Assembly (NCBI RefSeq): GCF_002443255.2
Contig: NW_019211454.1
Coordinates: 30,300,061 to 30,364,060, forward strand
From: Varroa destructor
Taxonomy: Eukaryota > Arthropoda > Arachnida > Mesostigmata > Varroidae
Direction: 5' to 3'
DNA: 64,000 nt
Shown here: piece by piece, positions 1-14,979 of the stretch
How positions within the stretch are numbered: the stretch's first letter is position 1
How the letters are laid out: each line of letters opens with the position of its first letter
Program-made: the position numbers and the translations under genes
The notes under the pieces: model-generated
Database searches by the model: none
Told to the model about the DNA's origin: nothing
The model's input: the letters and a program-made list of their open reading frames with translations, nothing else

Positions 1-3000
1 TAACAGCAAGACAAGGTCTTTTCTCCCGGGATTCGTTCCTAAACCTTCCTATGCTAGGACAAAACAGAACTACAGTGAAAATTGAATTGGAGCTGGCATA
101 GAATTAATTCCTAACACCCGCTTTCTCGTCGAATCCCGACTGACGCTCAGGAAGAGGCAACAATAAGCAACTTAAGCTGACGTGCTACTGGATTATGCGA
201 GGGCCATGCTAACAATCAACTGACGGAAAAATATGTAAGTTAAACCGGTCTATTTGGCCAAGAAATCAGGCACATCAGGAGCCATCCACTGAACTTACTT
301 TATCAGCAAAAATTAGAGACGTTTGACACATGTCCCTACCGAGCTCATACAAAATCCAGCGACTCGGCCATTTGTTTTCAAGCGTCAAGAAATTGCATAA
401 ACACTGCATAAAAGCAGTATGGTATATCCAGCAGTCGAAGGGGAACCGGAAGGCGTCAAAGTAAAGGAATCGTAGAAGCTGAATAAGCTTCGTTCATTTG
501 AAATGAGAGAGGGTAAAAATGAGCGGAAAGAAGAGACAATGACCAATGACCTGCGGCAACGATGTCGTCAACGGCCTTTGCCTAGTGGGCAAGAATACAG
601 ATATACACGGAGAAGCATGCATTCAGATTTAGGGAGACAGTAAAGCCGTTTGTCTCCGTCGAGACGATAATGAGGGTATGAGTCGTTATCAGTTGAAACG
701 AACGCATGAACCAGACGAGACCAGAAGGCAGCGGGGGGCGGGGGGTGGGGTACTCAAGTGGCAATTACCTGTTTCGGCTGTTCAGCGAAACGCCAGAAGT
801 AAAAAATAGTTGAGAATGAAATGCTGGACTAAAAAGGACAGGGAAAGAGAACAAAGGATACAGAGACACAAAATGATGCGGCAGCAACGGCAAAAACAGC
901 AGCTGAAGCCGAAAAGGAATTACTATGAAAGGAGGCGGAGTATACGGCGAGTCAGGGTCCGCCCATCCGTCGTCGATCCATTATTACTGTTTATATATAT
1001 CTATCGTCGACTTGCCAAATAGCTTCTATATGCATGGAAATGTTTGGCTTTGTTCTTGAGTGATACAATCAATTAAAGTAGAACATTTATCTTGATCAAA
1101 CAGTACTGCCGTAGAAAACCCGAATTTGACCGGAGTGAAAGAAGCTGCGGCAGAAAGATGATTTCGAACGTTGCATTAGAAATTTACACGTACAAACACT
1201 TCTTTTTAATTTAATTAGGTACACATATACATATAAAATACAGACGAAGAGTAATCAAGCCAATCAGTGGCATCATTAGATTCCTTTGTGCTTGCTCCGA
1301 ATGGTCCGAAAGCATATACAGAAAAAACAATAGAAACAAACACATGCCTACCTAAAACTATCATTTACTGGTACAAACGTAAAGAGTAAAATAAGGTATC
1401 CTAATTATATCGAGACAGAATCCTACTAATACGTCAATGATTTCAAATTTCCTGCATCTCAAATAATACATACAAATGTGCAGCGACTCCTAACTTTAGT
1501 TATGGGCACGCAGTTGAGGATTTTATAACTTTGATACTGACACCGTAAATACAATATTTTTGGTTCTATTAAGTGCCGGTTAATTCTGCCGGTTAATTCG
1601 TTTAGGAAAACATTAATTTTTTGTCTAGGAAACAAGTTACATAATCATAAGTTAGCTGAAGCTAGACACCACATGAGAATTGGTGACAACCTAGAGAATA
1701 TTAGGGTAAAGCTTATATTACTTCCATCAACTTCAATTCAAATGGTTAATTTAAGCAATTCGATGAGCGGCACAAATAACCATTGCAATCAAAAAAAAAC
1801 TTGTGACCAAAACTCGTAAAGCGTTCTGCCCTTATCAGTTGACATCTAACGAAAGTCACCCAGAGGGTCTATAGCAGAAAAGGCCAATATACCTTAAACT
1901 TTGCATTTTCATGGCAAAGTACTTCTATTATACGTTGCGTATCTGCATATAGCCGTTTTCGCTTGATAAGAATTTTCGCAAAAGCAAAATGTCCGATTTT
2001 GAAGGCGCAACGAAAAATGTGTCTACGTCGATGAGCCAATTGATCCGATCACTTCATACCTTCAGTGTTTAACAACACGAAATGGTCAGTCGACGCTCAG
2101 TGTTACAATGCATCAATCTATGTATAATCGCATCGAAGAAACGAAGTGACGTCAGGAAACGCTTGAAATAATGACGCGAGCTGCAAGAGCATCTCAGATC
2201 ATTTTTGATGGACGTACGGGCGTCGACCTATAAACCACACCGAAAGGCAGAAAGCATAATCGGTAACCTTAGGAGGTTATTTTGGCCGGTGTGGCAATAG
2301 AATTTATGACGGTTGAAAAAAATAGGTTTTTGTCCAGTTGACATCTCTGCATGTAACATTGACTTCATTATATGTTTTACGTAACCTAATTAGTGAGAGA
2401 TTAAACAGCCAAAAACAAAACGATCTCCTAAGATCTAGTTTAAGAGTTCACTTGGCTTCATCAATTCTACTTCGGCCATTATTTGTATGCATGCCAAATA
2501 GTAAAGGGTTTATGACACAAGTTTCCTGTAAAAGATAATAACTTCAACTTTTTGCTAGCTATAACTTTCTCATCATAAACTATATGATATCAGATAAACT
2601 GAGCATTTCACACTAACCATTCTCCATAGCCATAATATATTAGATATATCTTTTTTCATGTATTACTTGTGTGTGTCTACTGGAAATTAACTCGGACTGA
2701 CTCGAAGTTACCAGTACCTGAAGGGTACAATGGTCAATGGTTTTCTAGCTGGAAAAAAGTCAGTATAGTCGAGGGATCGGCTATTGAAACACGTTTGCAA
2801 GTGCATTGCGCGAAAGATCAAAGCAAAGCGGGTGGGAAAAATTCGCTATTTTAAGTTTGGCGTTTCAAATCATACGTTTCTGATATTAAATAGAAAGCAT
2901 TCTATTTTTCTTCAAGTTGTCAAAAACACATTCTCCCTAAAACTTAGCTATTCACTAGCTATTTTTTCAATATACCCCAATAAAATACTTGATAACAAAT

Positions 3001-5000
3001 TGATAGAACAGAAAGTATTTTACATATGCACAATTAAGATTTAACTAGAAAAAAAAAACGGGCTATACGCTGCCGCACACTCTTATCCGTGAATTTAAAG
3101 CTATCATCAAGGTTTTACTGCATCGTTTTGCCTTAAGGCATGTCTCAGTTACGTTATTTAATGCTATTTTGTCAGATGATTAACATCGATACGGTGAGTC
3201 AGATCAAACCAACAGATTTCGCAGGCTGTTCTCGTTACTCCCTTCCGAGAAACGCCAGACGCCGAACGAAACCCTCAAAGGAGAATCGCCATCCGATGCT
3301 ACTATAAGAGAAAATCGAAAATCATAAAACAGGGGCCTCCAGGTTCCGCAGGCTTCATTTTTGCCTCTACATGGTCTTCGAGTGAAAGCCATACCACGAA
3401 CAATGAGGCCAGGACCGTCAGGGACGCCGCACAACGACATTTCCATCCATTTGGCTTCTGAGAGAGAAGATAGCATTTAGTAAACTCCGTCCCTTACATT
3501 CGGTAAATTTAGCTCTATACCGGTCATCTTGAAACGATTACGATGAGCGGAGTCAGCACCCGGACAGATTGTCTACATAACTACCAAAAGATCTGTATAA
3601 AATGCTCAAAAAATTATATCAAGGTATATATAATTTGTTCCTTCCTTTCCTGTAGATAACCGACTTTATCCTGCCACAGAGAGATGCCTAAACAAGACTG
3701 TACTTTAAACTTATGACAAGTCTAACTTATGACACGAGGCTGACGAGGCACTTCCGTAAAGTGGTAACATCATAGCACGCTAACCGGTAAGTGGAGCTGG
3801 TCGCTTAAGCATCAGGCGAAACACCGACAGTATTGTTCTGAAGGTGTTGACTGGAGTATGCGAACCCCAAGCACCTAAGAAATGTTCATTACCTGCACAC
3901 AGAAATTATGTAAAGTCGTGGTTACTGTTTGCCCCTGGCCGCCTGGCTCAGGAGGCGCGAATATCTTAAGCGCTAATTTTTTTGCCGTACCATCTCATTA
4001 AGTACCATTATCCCGTTAGTATTGCTGTTATTAGCAGCTCATTTATTTTACTATTTTTCGTATTTTATTATTACTACTATGTAGCTAAGTGTGGTTAGAA
4101 CCATGGCGCTGGTGGCAAAGTTGTGCCTTAGCATTGTTCTCGATTACAAAACAAACGGCCGCTGCCCTGTGACCAAATAGAATGAATTGCTACTATGCGT
4201 GAGCGCTACAATATGTGCTCGTGCCTCTGTGAGTGGGTGAGTGCCAATGGAACATGCGTACGTACGTTCGATCTGCTTCGAAAATTTCTAGAAAAACTTT
4301 TTTCCAGAAATTTTCAGAGAATGCTACGGCAATCGTTACTTCTACAGTTTCTGCCACGAATAGCGCGCTCATCGCTCCTTTATGCAGAGTGGCGTGCTAA
4401 TTCCATGGCATCATCAGTCAGCCTCCACCTTCTTGCCGCTCCCTTAATCAAAGTTGTGGTTCTGGAATGGTTTGCGCCTCTCTGCCAGGAAAGCACTGAG
4501 CGTCAAGGATTAGCGGGAAAGCTTACACAACGGAGATAGACGAAGTGCGTCTGCGTTCGTGTTTTTGCTTATGTGCAAGTTGCTGTACAACTGAAAAAGC
4601 TTTAGCAATAGTCATCCAAATACAATGGCATGATGAAAATGAAATTATCTCGACACAAAGATGGAACATCAGCGCTATACTTAGAATACTGTTTTTCATT
4701 GAAGGCGAATGCGGCCGCTGTTCGTGTTGTTATTATCTAGGGAACCATATATGTTTACCCGTTAGCACACAGACGTAAAGTCAGTCGCAGGAGACACACT
4801 GTTAATACGGTCATAGCCAAGCATAGCAGTGAAGATAGCTCTTGTTATATTAACGGTATAGTGTGCATTAGGAACTGATAAAGTCGTATGTCGTTGTTCG
4901 TTCTCTTTATTATCTGTTTTCGTACGATGTTAGACATCGGTGTTCTTCGATAGAAATCATACGGATATAGATGTACGTTATTTTATTATATTACATTACT

Positions 5001-5018
5001 GTGTGTGTGTGTGTGTGT
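5001..5018 (+). repeat. (GT)9 microsatellite
   Basis: Uninterrupted GT dinucleotide run. Confidence 0.95.
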
Positions 5019-6188
5019 TTATCTCATGTAAATTATTGTTTCTCAGAATAATATAAATTGTGCAAACGTAGCCTTTGTTGCCTATTGTTGTTTTTACAGA
5101 CACACTTGAAGAAGTTTTACTGCAACGTGGATCTTACGATGTACCTGACGTTGCTATATCTTTAATATAGTAATGAATCTGCCCTAGAAGAAAGGACCAA
5201 CGCTATGGCCGTGCTTGTCTTAGAGGATGGTTCCGTAGGTCTTTCTGTATGTCATTAGCCTCATTGGATAAAATATAATTACGCTACAAATCCAACAGGT
5301 ACGATCCGAATGGACGTCTATTAACTGTGTGCTATAACCCATAGTAATTTCTTATTAGGCTTAATATATAATCATAAAATATCACAATTGTTTCACGCAT
5401 TTGCTTATTAAGCTCGATTGACTCCTTTTAACTGTCCTATTCCTTCCATGAGCGTCTATCTCACCTGTTGCTCTCAAATATAATTGGCTCCATTCATGAA
5501 AAATGACAGCTTCTATACAAATAGTATAACAATATTCGCTTTGTGCGTCCGTTTATGCCAAGGGTACTGGACAAAATTTCGCATCCTTGCCTGTTTTTGA
5601 GGAGGTACTCCAACTGTTTACGAATTTAGCAAAAAATAACCACGGTACAGCGCTCAAGTCGCTAGGATTTCGTCGAAGCGAGGAGTGGGCATACGTCAGA
5701 AGTTTCTCGAGATTACCTAGAGACACGCACATGATACAGACGGTACACGTTTAAAGGAGTTAAGACGGCTAACGTCAGTTATGAACATCTCTTTAATCTT
5801 TACGCATGGAACCTAGAGTGCGTACATAGCAGAGCGTTTTTCAACCGTTACCTACCCAAAGATTCAGCTTCCTCGTCAGTAACTTCCATCAGCAAAGCTA
5901 AACTCGTAGAAGCCAAACATCCAAGAGTCTCCATCGGCAACAAGAAGCGTGTTACTCACATAAAAAGAGAAAAATGGCCTTAAAGCGTATAACCGTAGCT
6001 TTTCATAGTCTGCTGTTCACAGATTACTTTGACAAGCGTAAAGAAATTCTAGCTAATTTCTACATTGGGTATTTGTTGTGTAACGAAACTAGGTAAGTTT
6101 TTTTTTTTTTTAAGAAAAGCTGAAACAGTCAGTATGCTTTTGCATGTCAACAAAACAAATTGAAAACATTAGTGCTCCGTACGTTCTC

Positions 6189-6205
6189 TACGTACGTACG
6201 TACGT
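6189..6205. repeat. ACGT tetranucleotide repeat
   Basis: Self-complementary run TACGTACGTACGTACGT, able to form a cruciform. Confidence 0.95.
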
Positions 6206-6942
6206 GGCTCGTCCTCTCAAGCCTAAAATGTGATGATCCCATCGAACGCAAGGAAAACTTCGTGATGATGATGATGACATGGGTCACGAATATACATTTT
6301 TTCATGTATATTTCGAATGTGTAGTAGTAAATATGCGAAAACAATCCGCTACGATAGCCTTATAAGGTTTCATTAGGTTACACTTCTTTATAGCGCATCT
6401 AACTGTCATTGTTGTCGGGCGAAATGATCCAATAAATAACTATAGACGTCTTACTGACAGATGAATCGGGTAGAACCTCTACACCTGTGAGGTTCGATCA
6501 GACTTATCTAGTTCGATGGCGCGTGCAAAACCGTATGCGCTTGCGTCATTAGGTGCAGGATAAGCCATCGTCATAGACGCCAAAGTTCAGAGGGCGTTAC
6601 GGGGTCGCCGTTTCATTCCTTTGTTCACCTTTGACTAGTTTTATTTTCCGTAATGAAAATAGCTTTTTTTTTGTTATGCGATTGTTGTTGTTGTACTATT
6701 ATTCCTCTGTCTAGCTGCTTGTCTATTGTCAGTCGTCAAAGTGACTGACATTTCATTACAAGTAGAAGAAGTCTAAGAACAAACTTCTCGATAAATGCAG
6801 AACCCAATTAACCGAGCGGCGAGCACCGCATTCGGGATACAAGCTATTACCCATTTATATAAGTATCAAAAATGAGACTGACATTCATGCTTCACCAACG
6901 AAGAGAGAAAGACAATCGGCCCCGCTGGTGCTGATACCGCTA

Positions 6943-6965
6943 TTGTTGTTGTTGTTGTTGTTGTT
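6943..6965 (+). repeat. (TTG)n microsatellite
   Basis: Seven TTG units and a partial unit, followed by an imperfect continuation. Confidence 0.95.
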
Positions 6966-7284
6966 ACTGTTGTTTGAGGCAATCACTGAACGTTGCTGCG
7001 ATCTTCGTTGGCGATGCTCGTCCGTATGATGACTGACGTCTAACCCAGTTGGTCATTCGTGAAGTTTAATTTGCTAAGACGGACAATACTTAGCTTTCTG
7101 CAACTCATCGCACTCTCTCTCATTCTGACACGTTCATCTAGGATGCCATTTCGGATCTCTGCGTCATATCATGCACATGCATACAGGCTAGAGACTAGTG
7201 TTACCCATTATGTAGGAAATAAAGCTCTTTGTGCTCACGAATTGTGTAGTATTTATGCGTCGTTTAACTAAAACTATCATGTAT

Positions 7285-7452
7285 ATAGAACCAAATGTAA
7301 TGCGGCCAAAAACACCTATTGGCCAAGTAGTCATGAAATGCGACAAATTACGTAATCAAGAGGAACGTGATTGCTTTTACCAGGCTGGAGATGTTTCGAT
7401 AAGGGGAATAGGCCGAACCTCAGTGTATGAGACGCACAAGGCCTGCAGAAAG
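7285..7452 (+). other. Possible isolated internal exon, function unknown
   Basis: After TATATAG the frame stays open through KCDKLRNQEERDCFYQAG to a good donor AAAG|GTACAC, with three cysteines. No partner exons were identified, and the length is within chance expectation. Confidence 0.1.
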
Positions 7453-8473
7453 GTACACTAGAGTATCGGGTTTATCTATACCTGTTTTGAGACCGCCTGT
7501 AAGCTAGACTCAGCATATTTTCAGTCTGTCAACACCATTGCTGTGATTGATACTATAGTCATGCAAGGGCGAGACTGTAAACAGCTTACTCGCCAAAGAT
7601 ACCAATCTAATGATATCTTTTTAAAGGTTTAATTTGCTGGACAATACTACAGATAATGCAAAAACCCTAGTTAGAAAAAGTTCGGTACGAATGGGAAGAC
7701 GCTGCGGGCAAAACATCGAAAATGACATTTTCGAGATTATTCTGTATCTAAGCACAAATAGCAAACATTTGGCAGACATCTGTTACAATGTGTAGGAAAT
7801 ATAGAGGTATAGTCGAATCGGCAAAAGACGTCTGATTGGGACTGCAATATCGCATTGCGTATACGGATTGCGACTAATTAAAAAAAAAACGGGTAAAAGT
7901 CATGAGCATAGCATGATCGCGTTTTTACGCTTGTAGAACTTTGTCTTTCGTCTGTGTGTTGGTGGCAGGAACAACGGTTTAACAGACAAGAGCAGCGGGT
8001 CTGCGTGGTTATTTCATAGTTGTCGTTTGTAGAACCTCAAATCCCTGTGCTGAGGACTTCGTCTATCACGTAGCCCCCAAAACTGAGCCAAATCCCGCAC
8101 CCCCGAATACATTGCTCACCCTTTAACCAAGTGGGTCGGTTACAGCTATGTGGATCTTGTTTCGTCCTTTTTACAAGCGGACGTTCCGGTTCCGTAGCAA
8201 ACACATAACGCTAGCGTTTGTTTTGCCGTAAAAATGATTCAATTTATAATTAGCGACAAGCGTTGCCCGTTGTCATCTGCGTCGACCGCGCCGACCCAGC
8301 AGTAAACGAAAAAGCTAGCTTGAATCATACGTTAAGCAATCAGTGATATAAGCGCTCACAGACAGCCATTGCCGGCTAGTCCGTGAGCCCCGGAACGAGT
8401 GACTACCAGCAACATAACGACGCACGTGCCTCTTGTTTACGAGACCTTTAGGTGTACGTTCGAATACAATACC

Positions 8474-8493
8474 TATATATATATATATATATA
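8474..8493. repeat. (TA)10 microsatellite
   Basis: Uninterrupted TA run. Confidence 0.95.
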
Positions 8494-8832
8494 GTGTATG
8501 CATAAATAGTTATTCTATAATCCAGCCAGTCGGTGAAGCTCTTCCGATTATGCAGGTGTTACACTGCATCGATTTCGATCGTAGATCACTTAGTCTTGAT
8601 CGGCTTCAATTACGTTAAGGAGATAGTAAAGCAGTTACAAAAATACACTACAATCCTCAGCGTTGCGATGGTTATGCTAGAGTCTTCAATAAGCTTGTTT
8701 TCGTTCGGGACGATAGTAACGAATTAAAACAGCATTTTCCCTTGATGAATCACCAACATCTCCCTATAGCAGGCCATCGTGGCACTAGTAATGATCCGAG
8801 CAGAAATTCTCTTCGCAACGTGTAAGGTGGCT

Positions 8833-8862
8833 GGCGGCCGGCCGGCCGGCCGGCAGGCCGGC
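8833..8862. repeat. (GGCC)n tetranucleotide repeat
   Basis: A palindromic GGCCGGCC-type run with one interruption (GGCAGGCC), an extreme GC island in AT-rich DNA. Confidence 0.95.
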
Positions 8863-9699
8863 GTGTATAATAGTTACCTGACTGCTTCGAACAAAAGCGG
8901 CATGCGGCCGCCTCATACGCGCCGCCCCACCCCAATTAAGCTTCGAAAATACGTACAACACCAACAAAAAAAATATAGCAGAAGTCGTACAACAGTGACG
9001 AGAATTTTGAGAAGCTGAACGAACTTCAGTCGATCAGAGAAACATAGGAACGAGTTTAGGTTTTACACCTTTTTGTCGTCCTGATAATTGTATATTTATT
9101 ATTATATATGCTACAATGATATATTTAACGTATACGTTCCTATTCCAGCTCGATCGCATACCAAACAATTTCAACATAACAAGATGGAGCATTTATGAAG
9201 GTTATTAGTTTAAGGACAGTGTGTCATCTTCACAGTGAAATAAGAAGCCCTTCGGGCCGCCATAACTGGGACCTGTAGACGTAGGCCCTCCTGATCAAAA
9301 TCCGTACACATACGAAGTGATGCAGTCTTTGAGTGATGAATGTACTAACGTGCATACATTGATCAAAGAGCATTCTAGAAAAACTGATTAATAAAAAAAT
9401 TACACCTGTAAAATTCATATATTAAAGAAGCGCTTCACGTTGCCATGCTCTTCAAATCTGAAAACATAGATCTGACATACTGTTTATCAGTGTTCGGGTT
9501 CATTACTATAGTATACTATCATACTTTGCACTATGCTAAGACAATTACCTGATAAACATATAGTCTAATGATAGTAAATCTAAAATTGCTGCTTAGACGA
9601 GGTACTGGCCTCTTTTTTGGTGATTTTATCAGATTTATGATTTATATCAGAAATATCAGCCGAGTCAAGCATGACCTCGGACCTATATCATTCTAGTCA

Positions 9700-9704
<5 letters not shown>

Positions 9705-9734
<30 letters not shown>
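9705..9734. repeat. (TA)15 microsatellite
   Basis: Uninterrupted TA run, preceded by TGTG. Confidence 0.95.
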
Positions 9735-9737
<3 letters not shown>

Positions 9738-11833
9738 ATTGACCAATCAAATAGGATTAAAAATTTAGAAAAAAATACATATTGCCGAGTTTGATCGAAG
9801 ACAGCTCCGCATCCAAACTATCTGCTTAAGTGTTTTCTTGACGAAAACTGTTTTTCTCTGTTTTCTAATGGTAGCACACGTGGCCAGAGTGTCGCCTTGG
9901 AAGCATCTTTAAACTGGCGTGGAAGAAAAAGCAACTCGGTTTAGCATGCTCCGAATGATTTTTCGCAGCATCTCTGTTATGCCCGGGTCGCGGACCCATA
10001 TCTGCAGCATATGTGTACTCTTGAAATGTGACGTGTTTGTGATCTCCTGCTCGGTCCTGATTCGCCCATTGACGTTTTCGACATTTCTCAAACTATAACA
10101 AGACATCAGCACCATTAACAGTAAACACTTTAGAAATACATTTTCTCATACGACATAGTGATGTGCTATACGTGAACCTTTGGGACAGCACTTTTATACT
10201 TGGGCAGTGCTGTTTAGCTGACTTAAATCATCCCGTTGCTTTTTTTCCAGATCCTGCCAACGAAATGTAAAAGTCCAGAACCGTCGCTAGAAATCACGGC
10301 TTGCATCAGTATCTCACTCGGATGTTTGATCTGCTGAAATATACAGGACTCATGGAATATCTGTGACCGTGTCGAGCGGTACTACCCGGAATAATCAAAT
10401 GCGATTCATCTAGAAAACGAGCCAAACCACTGCCAGCGGGTCCATTGTTAGATTTTCTTAGCGGGAATTTCTTAGCTCACTGTGCACAGTTTGGCCAATA
10501 CGACGTTAGAGAGTCCCTATCTGCGCTCCATTATTATTTAACACAATTGAGAGATCGTTCGTCTTTTTGTAGATCGGCTAACATGATCTGTTTCCTACCT
10601 CACATTGTCAACTGCACACTTGCGATATTCTGACCCACTCAAATTCTTCTCTGAACGTTCTTCTTGTATGCTGTTGTCTTGCTGTTAGGGTCGGTTGTTT
10701 ATAGCTGTTCTCGTAGTTCCATTATGAGTTCACGTATAGCCGCGCCAATATAGTCTGTGGTCACAACAACGCCGTTGTCGTCGAATAGATAGGAACAATG
10801 ATAATTGCTATACTGCATCTCAAACAATCTATGCCGGTCTATGAACGGAAGAAGACGGAATCAAATAACCGAATCGGGCATAAAGGCTCAAACGTTTCTA
10901 CGTGTCATGGCAAACAGCCGATCATCACACGTTGCCCTCTATAGCGGCTTGAAATGTCTCGCTAGCGAACGCGACGTCACACGCGCTCACTTAAGAAACG
11001 CACGTACATGCTCAGTTCGGTTGTGGAGACGTATCTGATTAGACTCAACAATGCAGGAAAGCTTTAGATGCTTTTAGTTGATTGGTCAATTACGATGTAG
11101 ATGTATAGTCCGATCCGACGATATGCGGGCCGTGTTATAGAACTTCGCAGTCTAGACGTTATAAATGAAACTTCTGAGCTTCGTGCATCTGTTCGGCACG
11201 TGCAATTGTGGCTCGACGAATAAGATGATGATTGGGTCGTAAGTATGCGGAGCACAAACAAGGACTGATACTTGTCCAGTTTACCCGTAATGCATCTAAA
11301 AGTAAAATGAAAGAGACCTGCTAGTCAACAACCAATAGAGCAGAAGTCACCGGGAAGGCCGTATTCGAAATTTGGCCTGACCCTTCTAATCACGTGTTGC
11401 AGAACCGCGCCCTTTGGCGTCATAACGTCTGCTGCTCGCTGATCAGGCTTCATCCAAGGATGAACGAAAATGATATGAATTCTGATACGGTCCCTCTTCG
11501 CTCTTCACGAGACAAGCACTCATAACATTATCTAAGCACACTGCTTAAATAGCTATGGCATCCTTTGAGACGCCGATCCTTACATAACATGATCAACAAC
11601 ACAGATAAATTTAATGGTAATAGTTAATCAAAGGCCAATTGTTCCAGGACATACAGTCCGCTGGTGTACAGGAAGTTCGGGTTCGGATCTATTCGTTTCA
11701 GTGAAATAAGCGTTTTGTCGTAATGTACGTAGACAGGTCAACAAACGCGATTCTAAATGCCTGCAATGTTTCATTTTTACTCTAAATAAATCGTTGTGGC
11801 AACCTAGGACCTAGAGGCTGTAGGCTTGAGAAT

Positions 11834-11866
11834 TATATATATATATATATATATATAAAAAAAAAA
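11834..11866. repeat. (TA)12 tract followed by poly(A)
   Basis: A TA run passes directly into about ten A residues. Confidence 0.95.
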
Positions 11867-12867
11867 GGCATATTATAGCCATCCGATATTTATTACAGTT
11901 GAATTGAATGTAGCAATAAACATTAATTTTAAAACAAATCGGGTTAGTTTCGGCACTGCTTACAGCAGAGAAGGTAAACTCTTTTTTGGATTATTAGTAA
12001 GGCATTTGCTATTTGATTCAAAACGGACCTCAATGTGCCATAATTCAATAGCTTGACAAATAGCTTTGTAACAAACAAAAATAGCGCATTTCCATTTGTT
12101 TTCATCCTTCTTACACTGCCTATGAATAGCAAGAAAGCTAGATAATGTTAGAGTGACTGATCTATTAATGCGCATGGCCTTCAATAGGTTAGGGGATTTT
12201 ACTCAATGCTTTTCATACTCGATTTGCTCAGAACGTAAGAAATTGCCAGATGTATCGTGCGTACGATATACACGATTTAACTTCACTCGTAAATTGACGT
12301 TATATGTGTACGCTATAGCGATATATTTTCACCATTTACCCATACGCGCTATAATGTCCCATGAAGTCAAGTAGTCCAGTCAGTGGTAGTTTACTACCTC
12401 ATAATTGCGTTCGCTGTCAGCGAGTTCGCACGTAGTGTCGCCGTGCTAGTCGAGGAAATTAAAATGCCTCTATAGCCCATACATGATTTCAGCTGTTTTC
12501 TGTTTCGAACAAACTGGAATCCACAGTAAAAGTACGTCCGTCGTTTATTAAAGTTGGTCTGGAAATGCCGATAACTCAAGTTAACAATAGCAGAACAGCG
12601 ATATTTAACAGCGAGCTACGATCTACTTGACACGCTCACTATCAATGCTTTAGACACTTTCATTGATGCCTGTTTTTTCGCCGTTAACTACGAACTACTT
12701 TCATAGATCTCGCCTATTCAGGCCGAACGATACTAGTGTTCGGGAGACGCGATGGTGGAACGTCAATGTATCTCTGTCTATTATAGATTACGATAGCAAT
12801 TGACATACGCAGAAAACTTTCCGCCTTATCTAGCCATGATGAATCATCATTCTATGCAGTGTTACGC

Positions 12868-12884
12868 GTCGCGCGCGCGCGCGC
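12868..12884. repeat. (CG)n run
   Basis: Alternating CG run with potential to adopt Z-DNA. Confidence 0.9.
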
Positions 12885-14979
12885 AAATAGAGCCACAGTA
12901 TGTCAATGAAAATTATGAATACGCATTATTAGCTCATATGGGTACAGAGAAAATGTAACACCCTACAGGAACACACTACTGAAACCCGACTGAACAAAGA
13001 ACGTTCTTCATTAGCCGTTCTTCTAGCTCAGTGTAGATCCTATATGGGCGCGTCATACAATTACGGTCACCTTGAGGTCGGCTTCCGTGAAACTGTTTGC
13101 TGATTCTAAACGCCCTTCTGCTGATGTTATTAGAATAACAACAAAGAGTTTCAACAGCTGAAAACCTTAATCGATGATGATTCTCAGTTGCGGTCCTTGT
13201 CGGCGGAGTCATTTTCGATACTTGACTTCGGTTCGCAGACGACCCGGACCCACCAGTGACCCCAGAGTTTAACCCGAGCTAGCGAAAGAGAAAAAAGAAC
13301 TACAGCCCTACGTGAATCTTTCTCTTATGGTTCAATTGAATAAAGAACTGCTTCAAGAAAAAACTTCGGCCGGCCTCTGTGGCACTGCCAGTTAAGATAT
13401 AATGCTATTTCTTGCAATGACAACGAAATGCTACACAGGAGCCGTTTAGCTCCCGCGGATCGGAGGCTTCCCGTAGGCGTATTATCGTAACGACGAAGAA
13501 CATGTATTTGTTACCGAAGTTTATTTCAGCCTAGTCCGTACGTCATTGTTGTAACCGTATCCAAGTTCAGTGTTTAATTCTTCGACGCCTGCCAGCCTGC
13601 CACGCAAACATCTGTTTCGTACCGATCTTTTCAGGCTGTTACGTTCGGCTGTTGGCAAACTGGTCGATCTTTGTGGATTATTGATATTCGCGTTGTTGTT
13701 GCTGCCGCATGCGGTCGCCACTTCGAATGTAGACGATGGCTGCCGATGCTATTACTGCCGCTGTAGACCATCTTTACGAGATCAACACGAGGATATAGCT
13801 AAGACGAGAGGAAGGGCGACGTTAGCTTAAGAATGGCTTGGATAACTAAAACAAGACGGGATAAAGAAACGACGCCAAAAATTGAGGAAATTCGAGATGA
13901 AATTTAAGACAGAATCGTGAGTAAGGATTATTAGCCACGAGAGACGGAAAAATAAAATCAACGAACCGGACCGCCCAATGGGCCGCATACGACTAGAAAG
14001 TGAGCGGGAACGCTAAGATGAGGAACAAGGCACAACAAGACGAAAGAAGAAGAAAGGACGGACATAAACAGATATGAAGAAGCCGCGAAAATTCAAAAAG
14101 AAAATAACAAACCGGCCAGACCAGCGCAGGTAGACAACAGCGAGGCGCTATCAGAATCTGAGTCATTTTAGATGAGCGAAAGAGAAAGCAACTCAATAAT
14201 AGAAGGTGATCGGTTATGACTGCGTGTAGTTATAGAAGAACAATTGTTATTACCATATTGAATAGGGGTATGCGCGTCTCATTTTTTCGCACCATAGTCC
14301 CTGTCGCAGTCAACGTTAACCAGCTTGCATTGGATACAAGCTATGTAAATAAGCGTAAATTGAAATCGCCCCATGTTAAAGGAACGGACAACAATAGAAT
14401 GAAAAAAAAAAGATTATTATCGATTGTCCTTATTTACCTGGCCTACGTTACCTTCGACGTATGGGAATAATCAGACTTTTTAAATAGAGAATTATAGCTT
14501 GCCATTGACTACTATGTGTATTTTTTTCGATGAATGATCAAATATATTTAACAGTAGATGTAAAAAAACTATACGCTCAAAAGGACCGTGTCTGAATATG
14601 AACAACAGTTTTATTGATTGACCCATCACAGAGCATAAATTAAGAAAATTTAATGATTTTTTTATTCTAGCTTTATGTATACAAAGGATCTCCTCTTTAA
14701 AACAAATTCTAATAACTTAACGCTATGTCAGGCCCCACTAACTATACGTTAATCCAACTGTAGACGTAAGCACGATTATGTTTTAGTTCAAGCGTCATTG
14801 ATTTGTATAGCAAGCCGCCTCAGGGAGTAGCCATGTCGTCGAATACCTGAATACTGCTGTCATTGCAGTCCATTCTTTATTTGAGTTTTCAAAGAGACAC
14901 GCAATGGCCCAAATTCCTCTCGCGCGCCCTTTACCCTGAATTTCCCCATCCCTCGGGACTGACTGAGGTCCGAGCTGCA

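Noticed and set aside
5734..5985. About 82 open codons (plus) with coding-like composition ending at TAA
   Set aside because: No start codon and no clear acceptor. Many frames of this length are expected by chance.
13570..13830. Frame with a hydrophobic run ending AVA followed by CRCYYCRC, like a secreted peptide
   Set aside because: There is no ATG in the frame (it opens at GTG), the hydrophobic run lies about 35 codons in, and no upstream exon with a start was found.
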